This document shows, piece after piece, positions 26,822-34,327 of a stretch of 64,000 nucleotides of DNA; position 1 is the first letter of the stretch; each line of letters opens with the position of its first letter. The notes below the pieces were generated by a model. It was not told where the DNA came from. It ran no database searches and saw only the letters and a list, made by a program, of their open reading frames with translations. The stretch spans positions 186,001 through 250,000 of the forward strand of contig NZ_PZKC01000005.1 of assembly GCF_003034845.1 (NCBI RefSeq). Direction: 5' to 3'. The DNA is from Pseudothauera lacus. GTDB lineage: Bacteria; Pseudomonadota; Gammaproteobacteria; Burkholderiales; Rhodocyclaceae. Made by a program: the position numbers and the translations under genes.

Positions 26822-27073
26822 GTGTTGGACATCAAGAAGGAAGTGCTCGCCATCATCGACGAGGTTCTCAGCCTGAATGGGCGGGCGGCTGCTTTCGGCC
26901 TCGATACCCCCTTGCTTGGCGCCTTGCCGGAGCTCGATTCGATGGCGGTGGTCGGGCTCATCAACATGCTTGAGGAGCGTTTCGGCTTCATGGTCGAGGA
27001 CGATGAAATCGACGGGGCGACGTTTGCCGATGTCGGCACCCTGGTGAGCTTCGTGGAAGGCAAGCTGGCCTGA
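26822..27073 (+). CDS. Acyl carrier protein, exosortase A system-associated
   Basis: An 83-residue acyl/peptidyl carrier protein. The phosphopantetheine attachment serine is Ser40 in PELDSMAVVG, and the surrounding helix pattern is typical. The start is GTG at 26,822 or TTG at 26,825; AGGAG at 26,814-26,818 gives better spacing to the TTG. The longer frame to 26,714 would run through the inverted repeat and is rejected. It probably carries an acyl group loaded by the AMP-forming ligase at 37,569, as the two families co-occur with XrtA. It is followed after 1 base by hydrolase 2. Confidence 0.9.
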   Translation: MLDIKKEVLAIIDEVLSLNGRAAAFGLDTPLLGALPELDSMAVVGLINMLEERFGFMVEDDEIDGATFADVGTLVSFVEGKLA

Positions 27074-27074
27074 C

Positions 27075-27890
27075 ATGACGGGCGTGCGGCGTCGGGCGTT
27101 CTTCCTCGATGCACAGGGTGGCGGGCGTTTTTGCACGCTGCTGGAGCCCGCGACGGCGGCATGTGGCAATCTGCTGCTGGTGCCGCCGTTTGCCGAAGAA
27201 CTCAACAAGTCGCGACGCATGCTGGCGCTTGCCGCTGCGGCCTTTGCCCGCAGTGGCTGGCGGGTGCTGCACATCGACCTGTTGGGGACCGGCGACAGTG
27301 CCGGCGAATTCCGCGATGCAAGCTGGACCACGTGGCTCGACGACCTCTCCTGCGGGCGCGATTTCCTGCAGCACGGCGCTGACCTGCCGCTGGTGCTGTG
27401 GAGCCTGCGTGCCGGCAGCCTGCTGTGCGCGCAGTGGCAGGCGCGTGAGGGTACCGCGCTGCCCTGGCTGGCGTGGCAGGCAGTGGCACAAGGGCGTCAG
27501 CATGTGCAACAGTTCCTGCGCCTGAAAGGGGTCAGCGAAATGCTCAACGATGCCGATGCGAAGGCGGTGATGAGCAACTTGCGGGCGGAGATCGCCGCTG
27601 GCGCCGTGGTCGAGGTGGCTGGTTACGAACTGGCGCCGCAACTGCTCGGCGGGCTCGATTGCGCGGTGCTGGAGCAGCCACCTGCGGCCACCCTGCTGCT
27701 GGAGGTGGGCAGCGGCGATGGCGGGCTGTCTCCGGGTTTGCAGCGCCTGCTGGAACGCTGGCGCGACGGTGGTGCCGCAGTCGATGCCGGGAGCGTTCCC
27801 GGAAGCGCCTTCTGGCAGACGCAGGAGATCGAGACGGTTCCGGCACTGATCGATGCCAGCCTGCCCTGGCTCGCGGCGAGAGGAGCCTGA
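27075..27890 (+). CDS. Exosortase A system-associated hydrolase 2 (alpha/beta fold, nucleophile missing)
   Basis: A 271-residue alpha/beta-hydrolase-fold protein of the XrtA-linked family TIGR03101. The N-terminal LLLVPPFAEELNKSRR gives the oxyanion region and HIDLLGTGDS the strand-4 turn. At the nucleophile elbow, where GxSxG is expected, it reads LWSLRAGSLL, so the central position is Arg112 and the first Gly is Ser. A classical serine-hydrolase mechanism is therefore not possible here. The protein may be a pseudoenzyme or bind a carrier-linked substrate. It sits between the ACP and hydrolase 1 in one operon. Confidence 0.87.
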   Translation: MTGVRRRAFFLDAQGGGRFCTLLEPATAACGNLLLVPPFAEELNKSRRMLALAAAAFARSGWRVLHIDLLGTGDSAGEFRDASWTTWLDDLSCGRDFLQHGADLPLVLWSLRAGSLLCAQWQAREGTALPWLAWQAVAQGRQHVQQFLRLKGVSEMLNDADAKAVMSNLRAEIAAGAVVEVAGYELAPQLLGGLDCAVLEQPPAATLLLEVGSGDGGLSPGLQRLLERWRDGGAAVDAGSVPGSAFWQTQEIETVPALIDASLPWLAARGA

Positions 27891-27893
27891 GTA

Positions 27894-28748
27894 ATGGAAG
27901 AGGCGCTGGTGTTCGCATGCGAGGGCGAGGAGTTGGTCGGCGTGCTGGCGCGCCCGGCGGGCGAGGCCGGCGAGATCGGGGTGGTGATCGTTGTCGGTGG
28001 CCCCCAGTACCGGATTGGCAGCCACCGACAGTTTGTCCTTCTCGCCCGTCATCTCGCCGCCCACGGCTACCCCTGCCTGCGCTTCGACTACCGCGGCATG
28101 GGTGATGCCAGCGGGAGCACCCGCAGTTTCGAGGAAGTCGGCGACGATATCCGCGCGGCGGTCGATGCCCTGTGTGTGGCGTTGCCGCAACTGCGCACGG
28201 TGGTGCTCTGGGGGCTCTGTGACGGCGCCAGCGCCGCTGCCCTCTACGCTCCGCAGGATGAGCGTGTCGGCGGACTGGTGCTGGCCAATCCGTGGGTGCG
28301 CACGGCAACCGGTGAGGCCCGTACCTATCTGCGCCACTACTACCTTCAGCGCCTGCTGTCGCGGGACTTCTGGCGCAAGCTGCTGGGGGGCGGGCTGGCC
28401 GTGGGGCGTTCGCTGCGCGGCTTTGGCGGTGCCTTGCGGCAGGCGCGTGCGGGTGCGCCTGCCGAGGATGCCGGTGCGGCCCTGCCGGCACGCATGGCCG
28501 CCGCGCTGGGGCGTGCCGGACGGCCGTTCCTGGTCGTGCTCAGCGGCCGCGACTACGTTGCCCGCGAGTTCGAGCAGGCGGCCGCGGCGAGTGAATGGAT
28601 GGCGCTGCAGACGCTGGGACACAGGGTTGCGGCGGCAGAAGCGGACCACACCTTTTCCTCCCGCAGGGACGTTGATACGGTGAATCGGCTCACCGAGGAG
28701 TGGTTGAACGGATTGCCCCGCGTGCGGGGCCTGGGGGAGATGCCATGA
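27894..28748 (+). CDS. Exosortase A system-associated hydrolase 1 (alpha/beta fold, Cys nucleophile)
   Basis: A 284-residue alpha/beta hydrolase of the XrtA-linked family TIGR03100. Landmarks are VVGGPQYRIGSHRQF, RFDYRGMGDASG and the nucleophile elbow LWGLCDGASAA, with Cys109 in the position of the usual serine. The late histidine lies in AEADHTFSSR. A Cys nucleophile suits thioester or acyl-transfer chemistry, for example release of an acyl group from the neighbouring ACP, which is an inference. It starts 3 bp after hydrolase 2 and overlaps the TPR gene as ATGA. Confidence 0.9.
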   Translation: MEEALVFACEGEELVGVLARPAGEAGEIGVVIVVGGPQYRIGSHRQFVLLARHLAAHGYPCLRFDYRGMGDASGSTRSFEEVGDDIRAAVDALCVALPQLRTVVLWGLCDGASAAALYAPQDERVGGLVLANPWVRTATGEARTYLRHYYLQRLLSRDFWRKLLGGGLAVGRSLRGFGGALRQARAGAPAEDAGAALPARMAAALGRAGRPFLVVLSGRDYVAREFEQAAAASEWMALQTLGHRVAAAEADHTFSSRRDVDTVNRLTEEWLNGLPRVRGLGEMP

Positions 28749-29413
28749 GGCTGAAGAAACTGCTGCTGGCCGTGTTGCTGCTGTGGTCGGGCACGCAGGT
28801 GGTGCATGCTCAGGGTGTGGTGCTGGGGGAGGCGGTGTGCGGCAGTTTGACGAATCACTTTGGTCCTTACGACTACCGCACGGTCTCACCGCAGAACTTG
28901 AATATGGTTGAGCGCGCTCACTTCACTCCGCCGGTTGAGCGCCTGGAGCGCGGCAACACTACCATGGGGCCGGGTGGTGACCTCAGCTATACCCTCAACG
29001 TCTTTCCCAACCACCACCGCGCCCTGATGTCGATGATGCGTTTTGCACTCAGGGAAGGGCGTGCGATGCCCAAGGGGTCGTCGCGCACCATCGAGTGCTG
29101 GTTCGACCGCGCGCAGCGCTATGCCCCCAACGACCCGATGCCCAAGGTGATCGAGGGCCTGTATCTGGCGGCCCGCGGACAGAACGCCCAGGCTGAGGCG
29201 AAGCTCGACGAGGCGCTTGCGCTGGAGCCCGCGGATCCCAACGTGCATTACAACCTTGGCCTCGCCTGGATGGATCTGCGGCGCTACGACCGCGCTCTGG
29301 AAAGTGCCCACAAGGCCTATGCTGCGGGGCATCCGCTGCCCGGCCTGCGCCTGCGTCTGGAGCGCGCCGGGCACTGGCGCGAACTGCCCGCGGCGGGCGC
29401 GCCGGTGCAGTGA
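28745..29413 (+). CDS. Periplasmic TPR-containing protein of the XrtA cluster
   Basis: A 222-residue protein with a signal peptide of about 22 residues (LLLAVLLLW core, cleavage near VHA-QG). The middle part contains FPNHHRALMSMMRF and two conserved-looking cysteines, followed by one to two TPR-like repeats at about 140-205 (ARGQNAQAEAKLDEALAL and VHYNLGLAWMDLRRYDRAL). It probably acts as a periplasmic scaffold for polymer assembly or export. No enzyme motif is seen. ATGA overlap at the start and one-base TGATG overlap at the end show it is in the ACP operon. Confidence 0.8.
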   Translation: MRLKKLLLAVLLLWSGTQVVHAQGVVLGEAVCGSLTNHFGPYDYRTVSPQNLNMVERAHFTPPVERLERGNTTMGPGGDLSYTLNVFPNHHRALMSMMRFALREGRAMPKGSSRTIECWFDRAQRYAPNDPMPKVIEGLYLAARGQNAQAEAKLDEALALEPADPNVHYNLGLAWMDLRRYDRALESAHKAYAAGHPLPGLRLRLERAGHWRELPAAGAPVQ

Positions 29414-30009
29414 TGGGCCGGCTTGCCGGCATTGCCGCGCGCATCCTGCGGATGCGCAGCCACCTGCTCTACGAGTGTGCCTGTGCCGGTGCCGCGATGC
29501 CGGCGCTACAGGAAGGCGAGCATTTCCACGTGCTCAGCGCCGGGAGTCTGCCCGGGCAGGAGGCGCTGGCCAAGATGCTGCTTGCCGCCGCTGCCGACAA
29601 TGCGGCCTACCTTGAGGATGTCAGGCGTGGGCGGGTGATTGCCTTGCTGATCAGCCGCGATGGCGAACTGGCGCATTACAGCTATCTCTTCCTGCGCAAC
29701 AAGACGGCATGCCTGCTTGGCCTCGGGAGTGGGACGGCGCTGGTCGGCAATGCGTGGACCGCACCGCGTTTCCGTGGCCAGGGCCTGCAGGCGCGCGCGG
29801 TGCAGGCCCGCGCCGCGCTGGCCGGTGAGCACGGATTCGAGCGCATTGCCGCGGAAACGTCGCCGGACAATCTGGCTTCGCAGCGTGGCATGAGCAAGGG
29901 TGGGATGCGTCTGCTCGGGCGCATGGACCTGATCGTCGTGCTCAGTGTGCTGGTGTTACGTTTGAGAAAACCTGCGGGATTCAGGCTGGTAGCATTCTGT
30001 TTGAGATAG
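29413..30009 (+). CDS. GNAT family N-acetyltransferase
   Basis: A 198-residue GNAT-like protein, last gene of the ACP operon. The acetyl-CoA pyrophosphate-binding loop is RFRGQGLQARAV (about residues 119-130), preceded by a beta strand NAWTAP and followed by TSPDNLASQRG, the usual motif B. The C-terminal 40 residues are hydrophobic and basic and could attach it to the membrane. Its substrate is unknown; by context it may use the ACP-bound acyl group or acetylate an amino sugar. Confidence 0.78.
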   Translation: MGRLAGIAARILRMRSHLLYECACAGAAMPALQEGEHFHVLSAGSLPGQEALAKMLLAAAADNAAYLEDVRRGRVIALLISRDGELAHYSYLFLRNKTACLLGLGSGTALVGNAWTAPRFRGQGLQARAVQARAALAGEHGFERIAAETSPDNLASQRGMSKGGMRLLGRMDLIVVLSVLVLRLRKPAGFRLVAFCLR

Positions 30010-30109
30010 CTTGCCGGTCAGCAACCGTTGGGAGAGCGGCGTTGCATTCAGGGCAGATGCCCGATGTTCTGTCTCTTGATGCTGTGTGAGGTATAACCGT
30101 TGGCAAGCT
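30008..30109. repeat. Short inverted and direct repeats bounding the gap before the low-GC gene pair
   Basis: AGCTTGCC at 30,008-30,015 is repeated in inverse as GGCAAGCT at 30,102-30,109. A direct repeat AACCGTTGG occurs at 30,023-30,031 and 30,095-30,103. They fill the 113-base gap between the ACP operon and the lower-GC DegT/FemAB pair. They could be regulator sites or a trace of a past insertion; no matching copy was found at the far end of the pair near 32,340. Confidence 0.45.
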
Positions 30110-30122
30110 TGGGTGTGGGCTC

Positions 30123-31292
30123 ATGGATTCGAGAATTCCGAAGCGGCCGGTGCTTGACTGGGGTGGGCGTGTCAAACGTGGGAGGGCGCATCTTCCTTCC
30201 GTCGCGACCCTCCCTAACAGAGTCAATACGACAAGCGGCCGTGCTGCCATATATCATGCGCTCAGAATGGCCGGGCTGAGCGCTGGCGATGAAGTTCTGG
30301 TGCCGACATACCACTGCCCGACAATGGTAGCGCCGTTGGTCATGCTGGGTTTGCAGCCATTGTTCTATGCGGTTGGCGAACATGGTCTACCCGAACTTGG
30401 AGGCCTTGAATGTGATCGCGTCCGAGCAGCTAGGTGCATGATCGTGCCCCATTACTTTGGCCTGCCGAGATCCTTGGCGGATGTCCGGGAGTGGTGTAGT
30501 GAACATGGCGTAGTGCTTATAGAAGATTGTGCTCATGCGTTTTACGGGATGGCCGGTGATCGTCAGGTGGGGGCATGGGGGGACTACGCAATTGCGAGCA
30601 TGACGAAGTTCTTTCCTGTGACTGAAGGAGGTTTGCTGGCCTCAATCACCCGACCGCTGGAGATTTCCCCCTTGCCGAATCAGGGTATCAGGGCCGAGCT
30701 GAAAGGGGTGTTTGACATGCTCCACATGGCAACTCGTTGCGGCCGCATGCGGGGAATGGGCGTCGTGCTCGAGGGGCTGCGGGGAGGCTGGTGGCGGAGG
30801 GAGGCGGGTGCTGTTCAGCGTGAGCCCAAGTTCTCCGCCCCTGAACCTCAGGGTGTGGCGATTTCATGCGATATGGGGAGGGTTGAATCTGCTCCATTGC
30901 TCTCGACAAGAGTGCTCTTCAATCTTTCTTCGGGTGATGATGCGTGCAATACAAGGCGCCAGCACTTTGAGAGATACCTGAATGAGCTGTCGAACCTGGA
31001 AGGTGGAAGATTTCTTTACCCCTCTCCAATTTCAGGGGGGGCGCCTTACGCTTTCCCGCTCTGGGTTGATGATGTGGAAAGGGTGTACCGGCGCTTGAGG
31101 ATGCGTGGGGTACCGGTCAATCGCTGGGACAGGCTGTGGCCGGATACTCCAGTGCTGGAAGGCGACGTTGGACTGCGGTGGAGCAGGCACGTTCTGCAGG
31201 TTCTTTGTCATCAGAGTCTGCGTGATTCGGAGGTTTCTTTTGTGATCAAAGAGATACGTGAAGCCATTGCATGTCAATGCGAAGAAGGTTGA
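30123..31292 (+). CDS. DegT/DnrJ/EryC1/StrS family aminotransferase
   Basis: A 389-residue PLP-dependent sugar aminotransferase-like protein. TTSGRAAIYHAL gives the phosphate-binding start, LVPTYHCPTMV the conserved loop, LIEDCAHAFYG the PLP-stacking Asp135, and ASMTKFFPVTEGG the Schiff-base Lys162. In this family the product is usually an amino sugar nucleotide, made from a keto sugar. No matching 4,6-dehydratase is visible, so the keto substrate must come from elsewhere, or the protein acts on something else. GC is clearly lower than in the surrounding genes, suggesting transfer. It has no strong Shine-Dalgarno. Confidence 0.87.
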   Translation: MDSRIPKRPVLDWGGRVKRGRAHLPSVATLPNRVNTTSGRAAIYHALRMAGLSAGDEVLVPTYHCPTMVAPLVMLGLQPLFYAVGEHGLPELGGLECDRVRAARCMIVPHYFGLPRSLADVREWCSEHGVVLIEDCAHAFYGMAGDRQVGAWGDYAIASMTKFFPVTEGGLLASITRPLEISPLPNQGIRAELKGVFDMLHMATRCGRMRGMGVVLEGLRGGWWRREAGAVQREPKFSAPEPQGVAISCDMGRVESAPLLSTRVLFNLSSGDDACNTRRQHFERYLNELSNLEGGRFLYPSPISGGAPYAFPLWVDDVERVYRRLRMRGVPVNRWDRLWPDTPVLEGDVGLRWSRHVLQVLCHQSLRDSEVSFVIKEIREAIACQCEEG

Positions 31293-31296
31293 CGGT

Positions 31297-32334
31297 GTGA
31301 GTTCAACGGCGATGCGATGGGAGATGCATCCCGCCAGTGCTCTGGTGGAGGACCGGGGGGCCATGGCGAGTTGGGATCGGTTGAACGGTCAAGCAACTCG
31401 GCAGGTCTTCATGGATACCAATGCAATTTCTCTTGCCCTGAAGCATTTTGGCTGCGGGCGTGAGCGTCTGCTGATCGGCAAGTGTCATGAAGAGATCTTC
31501 TGCATGGCGGTACTGGTCAAATCCGGGCTGATGCGCTGGGCGACCTTTCAACCGTCCCAGTTGCCCCTTGGGGCCTTCCTCCTGTGCCCGGAGTCCTCGT
31601 TCGAGCATGTCATCGCCTCTTTGATGCGGTATCTGTCTCCAGGTGTCATTACTCTTTCGTTCACGCAGATCGATCCGTTTTTTGTTGCTCGCCCACCCGA
31701 TCGAGAAACGGTGAGGGTGAGTGACCATGTGGAGACGGGTTGGATCGAGATCCCCGACGATTTTGAGGATTATTGGCGTTCGCGGAGCAAGAATCTGAAG
31801 AAGAGTTTGCGAAGTCAGGAGAACAAGCTGGCTGCTGCCAATGTGGTGTCAAGAATGTGCAGTGTCCAGGCCCCGGAGGATATGCCATCTGCCGTGGCGC
31901 GCTTCGGAGACCTGGAGAGTGCTGGCTGGAAGGGAAAGGCGGGTACGGCAGTTCATGCTGGCAACGCTCAAGGACGGTTTTATACGGACCTCATGGTTGC
32001 CGAGGCGCTGAACGGCAATGCGGTTGTGCATGAGTACTGGTTTGATGACCGTTTGGCGGCTTCGAATATTTGCCTCGTTCGGGATAAGTCTCTGGTTGTA
32101 TTGAAGACTGCTTACAACGAGAGTCTTGATCATTTTTCTCCTGCATTCCTGCTCAGGCGCGATCAGATCAGGCTTGCCTGTGATTCCGGTGAATTTAATC
32201 GCATTGAGTTCTATGGCCGCAAGCGAGATTGGCATACGCGGTGGACCGAGAAATTCCGCACTCTGTACCACGTTACGGCATATAGAAATGCCGCTCTTCG
32301 TCGAGCTGCCGGGTTGGTCAGAATGCTCGGCTGA
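31297..32334 (+). CDS. FemAB-like / GNAT-fold acyltransferase of the polysaccharide cluster
   Basis: A 345-residue protein of the Acetyltransf_6 class. The basic segment YWRSRSKNLKKSLRSQENKL (about residues 155-175) is the hallmark, and the second GNAT half carries FYTDLMVAEAL, HEYWFDDRLAASN, LKTAYNESLDHFSP and RIEFYGRKRDWHTRWT. The start is GTG 31,297 with GAAGAAGG 8 bases upstream; ATG 31,312 is an alternative. It forms a low-GC two-gene unit with the aminotransferase, so it may acylate the amino sugar which that enzyme makes. Paralogues lie at 3,712 and 32,433. Confidence 0.8.
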   Translation: MSSTAMRWEMHPASALVEDRGAMASWDRLNGQATRQVFMDTNAISLALKHFGCGRERLLIGKCHEEIFCMAVLVKSGLMRWATFQPSQLPLGAFLLCPESSFEHVIASLMRYLSPGVITLSFTQIDPFFVARPPDRETVRVSDHVETGWIEIPDDFEDYWRSRSKNLKKSLRSQENKLAAANVVSRMCSVQAPEDMPSAVARFGDLESAGWKGKAGTAVHAGNAQGRFYTDLMVAEALNGNAVVHEYWFDDRLAASNICLVRDKSLVVLKTAYNESLDHFSPAFLLRRDQIRLACDSGEFNRIEFYGRKRDWHTRWTEKFRTLYHVTAYRNAALRRAAGLVRMLG

Positions 32335-32361
32335 TCTGTCAGGGCGTATGGTTCAGGCATT

Positions 32362-32395
32362 CACCTCACGTCGTCCCGGGCGAGGTGCTTTTTTT
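32362..32395 (+). terminator. Rho-independent terminator after the DegT/FemAB pair
   Basis: The stem CACCTC/GAGGTG with a 14-base loop is followed directly by C and a run of seven T residues. It lies 27 bases after the last stop codon and closes the plus-strand transcription of this part of the cluster, before the convergent minus-strand operon. Confidence 0.8.
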
Positions 32396-32432
32396 ACCTC
32401 CGCTCCTTGCTGTCAGTGACCGTGCCAGCGCA

Positions 32433-33368
32433 TCAGGCGCTGCGGCGCAACCAGCGCTTGATGCGCTGCTTGAGGCCGAGACGGTCGAGCGTGGCCACCA
32501 CGCGGCGAGACAACTTCTCCAGGCTGCCGTGGGTGGCGAGCAGCAGGCGGTTGTGCAGGGTCGGGCGCAGCAGCAGCAACTGCAGGCAGGGGATCTGGTG
32601 GGTGCCGAACAGGCGCTTGTGCTCGGAGTCGCCCTCGGTGAAATCGAAGGCGCTGAAGCGCTGTTCGGCGAACAGGCGCTCCATGGCCAGCCATTGCAGC
32701 ACCGTGCCTGGCGACAGGTGGGCGTGATCGGGAGCGTAGCCGAGGTAGGCGTACTCCAGGGTGCCGGCCGCCACCGGGCAGTAGAGATAGGACACCGGCC
32801 GTGCGCCGGCGAACAGCAGGAAGGCGCGCACCTCGCCGCGTGCCGCGGCGGCCAGTGCGCGGGCGGTGAAGCCGTCATCGCCGGGCAGACCGCAGTCGAG
32901 CAGGCGGGCCTGGTAGGTGGCGGCGGAGAGCGGGCGGGCGAGGTCGAGGAAGGTCGCGATCTCCTCTGCGCTGGCGTAGCCGCGCAGGTCGATGCCGTCG
33001 CTGGCTTCGGCAAACTTGCGGATCTTGCGCTGGATGCCCGAGCGGGTCTTGCTGGAGAACTTGCCCTTGTAGGCCTCGAAATCCATGCCCATGTCGATGT
33101 AGCTGCGCTGGTAGGACTTCAGGCAGTAATGCAGCCAGTGCCCGGTGCCGTCCAGGGTGCCGGCGCTGGCTGCGGGGATGTTGGCGAGCAGGTAACCGTC
33201 GGCTCCGGCGTCGAGTGCGGGCAGTACCGGTGCGGCGGCACTGGCACGGATTTCGTCGAGGTTGTAGACCCGTCGCAGCAGCGGCAGGGCGACGCTGCCC
33301 AGGGCATGTTCACCGAGGCGCATGACGAGGCGGAAGGAGAAGCGGTGCCAGGGGCTGGGAGCGGTCAT
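32433..33368 (-). CDS. FemAB-like / GNAT-fold acyltransferase (Acetyltransf_6 class)
   Basis: A 311-residue protein, the third FemAB-like member of the cluster. The segment SYIDMGMDFEAYKGKFSSKT followed by RSGIQRKIRKFAEAS (about residues 88-122) marks the family. The second half has RAFLLFAGARPVSYLY, YAYLGYAPDHAHLSPGTVLQ and the final FDFTEGDSEHKRLFG, typical of CelD/BcsL-like acetyltransferases. Its ATG overlaps the end of the deacetylase gene, so a deacetylation-acylation pair on the same amino sugar is attractive, as an inference. It is the last gene of the long minus-strand operon. Confidence 0.82.
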   Translation of the reverse strand: MTAPSPWHRFSFRLVMRLGEHALGSVALPLLRRVYNLDEIRASAAAPVLPALDAGADGYLLANIPAASAGTLDGTGHWLHYCLKSYQRSYIDMGMDFEAYKGKFSSKTRSGIQRKIRKFAEASDGIDLRGYASAEEIATFLDLARPLSAATYQARLLDCGLPGDDGFTARALAAAARGEVRAFLLFAGARPVSYLYCPVAAGTLEYAYLGYAPDHAHLSPGTVLQWLAMERLFAEQRFSAFDFTEGDSEHKRLFGTHQIPCLQLLLLRPTLHNRLLLATHGSLEKLSRRVVATLDRLGLKQRIKRWLRRSA

Positions 33369-34327
33369 GGGAGATGGCGTAGGGCCTGTTCGAAGAGGCG
33401 GGTGGTGGTGGCGTGCATGGAGACCGCAGGCAGCGGCCGGGGGCGCGCGGCAAGCTGCAGTGTGTTGTCGGCGAAATGGCCGGTGGGCAGGATGCTGCGC
33501 TGGTGGGCGAGGTGTGCGCAGAGCTGCTCGAAGCGGCGCACCACGGTGGTGTCGGGAGCGCTGCTGGCGGGTTTCATGAGCTCGAAGCTGTGTGACAGCA
33601 GGACGAAGCAGGGCCAGCCGTGGAGCGCGGTCTGGTCGAGGGCCTGGACCAGTTCGGCGGTGCTGCAGGCGCCGATCTGTGCGTGACGGGGGCGGCCAAA
33701 GCCGTCGCGGAAGCTGCTCAGCGGAATGCAGCCGAGGCCGTCGGCTGCGAAGGGGCCGCAGTAGCCTGCGGCGGCGGGGACGAAATCACCTGGGGTGGAC
33801 TCGGGCATCGCCGGGTTGATGCTGCAGTCGTAACGCAGGCCGTTTGCGCGCACGGCGGCGAAGGTGTCGGGATTGCAGGCAAAACTGCCGGCGCGGAAGG
33901 CCATCGGGGGTTTGCAGCCCGCTTCGCGGAGCAGGCGCAGGCCGTGGGCGATGAGGGTCTGCTGTTCGGCGAGGGAGTAGGCTGTCAGGTGCTGGCGCTT
34001 GCCGGCCATGCCTGGCAGCAGGGGCGGACGGGCTTCGTCGGCCCATTCGGGATGCAGATGCAGCTGGACTTCCTGCCCGGCGTCCTCGATGAAGCGCACG
34101 ATGGTGGCCAGATATTCGACCCCGAAGCGTGCGGCAAACAGCGGCTCGACGAAGAAGATGCCCTTCAGCCCGTGCCTGGCGAGGGTGTCGAGGGTGCGGG
34201 GCAGGGCGTAGCCGTCGCGGCGCGAGTGGCCGAAGACATAGCGTTCGAAGCTGTCGGGGAAGTCCGTCTCGATGCTCTCCCAGCCGTTGCACCACACTTC
34301 AACATCGAAGGTGAGCAGTACCTCCAT
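33365..34327 (-). CDS. Polysaccharide deacetylase family protein
   Basis: A 320-residue NodB-like protein. [14 protein letters not shown] holds the catalytic Asp, [15 protein letters not shown] follows, QLHLHPEW holds the metal-site histidines, [12 protein letters not shown] is motif 3 and LLSHSFELM is the late histidine motif. No signal peptide is seen. It is the third deacetylase of the cluster, and its start lies inside the long C-terminal tail of ugd (29-bp overlap), so its translation depends on that of ugd. It overlaps the following FemAB-like gene by 4 bp. Confidence 0.88.
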   Translation of the reverse strand: MEVLLTFDVEVWCNGWESIETDFPDSFERYVFGHSRRDGYALPRTLDTLARHGLKGIFFVEPLFAARFGVEYLATIVRFIEDAGQEVQLHLHPEWADEARPPLLPGMAGKRQHLTAYSLAEQQTLIAHGLRLLREAGCKPPMAFRAGSFACNPDTFAAVRANGLRYDCSINPAMPESTPGDFVPAAAGYCGPFAADGLGCIPLSSFRDGFGRPRHAQIGACSTAELVQALDQTALHGWPCFVLLSHSFELMKPASSAPDTTVVRRFEQLCAHLAHQRSILPTGHFADNTLQLAARPRPLPAVSMHATTTRLFEQALRHLP

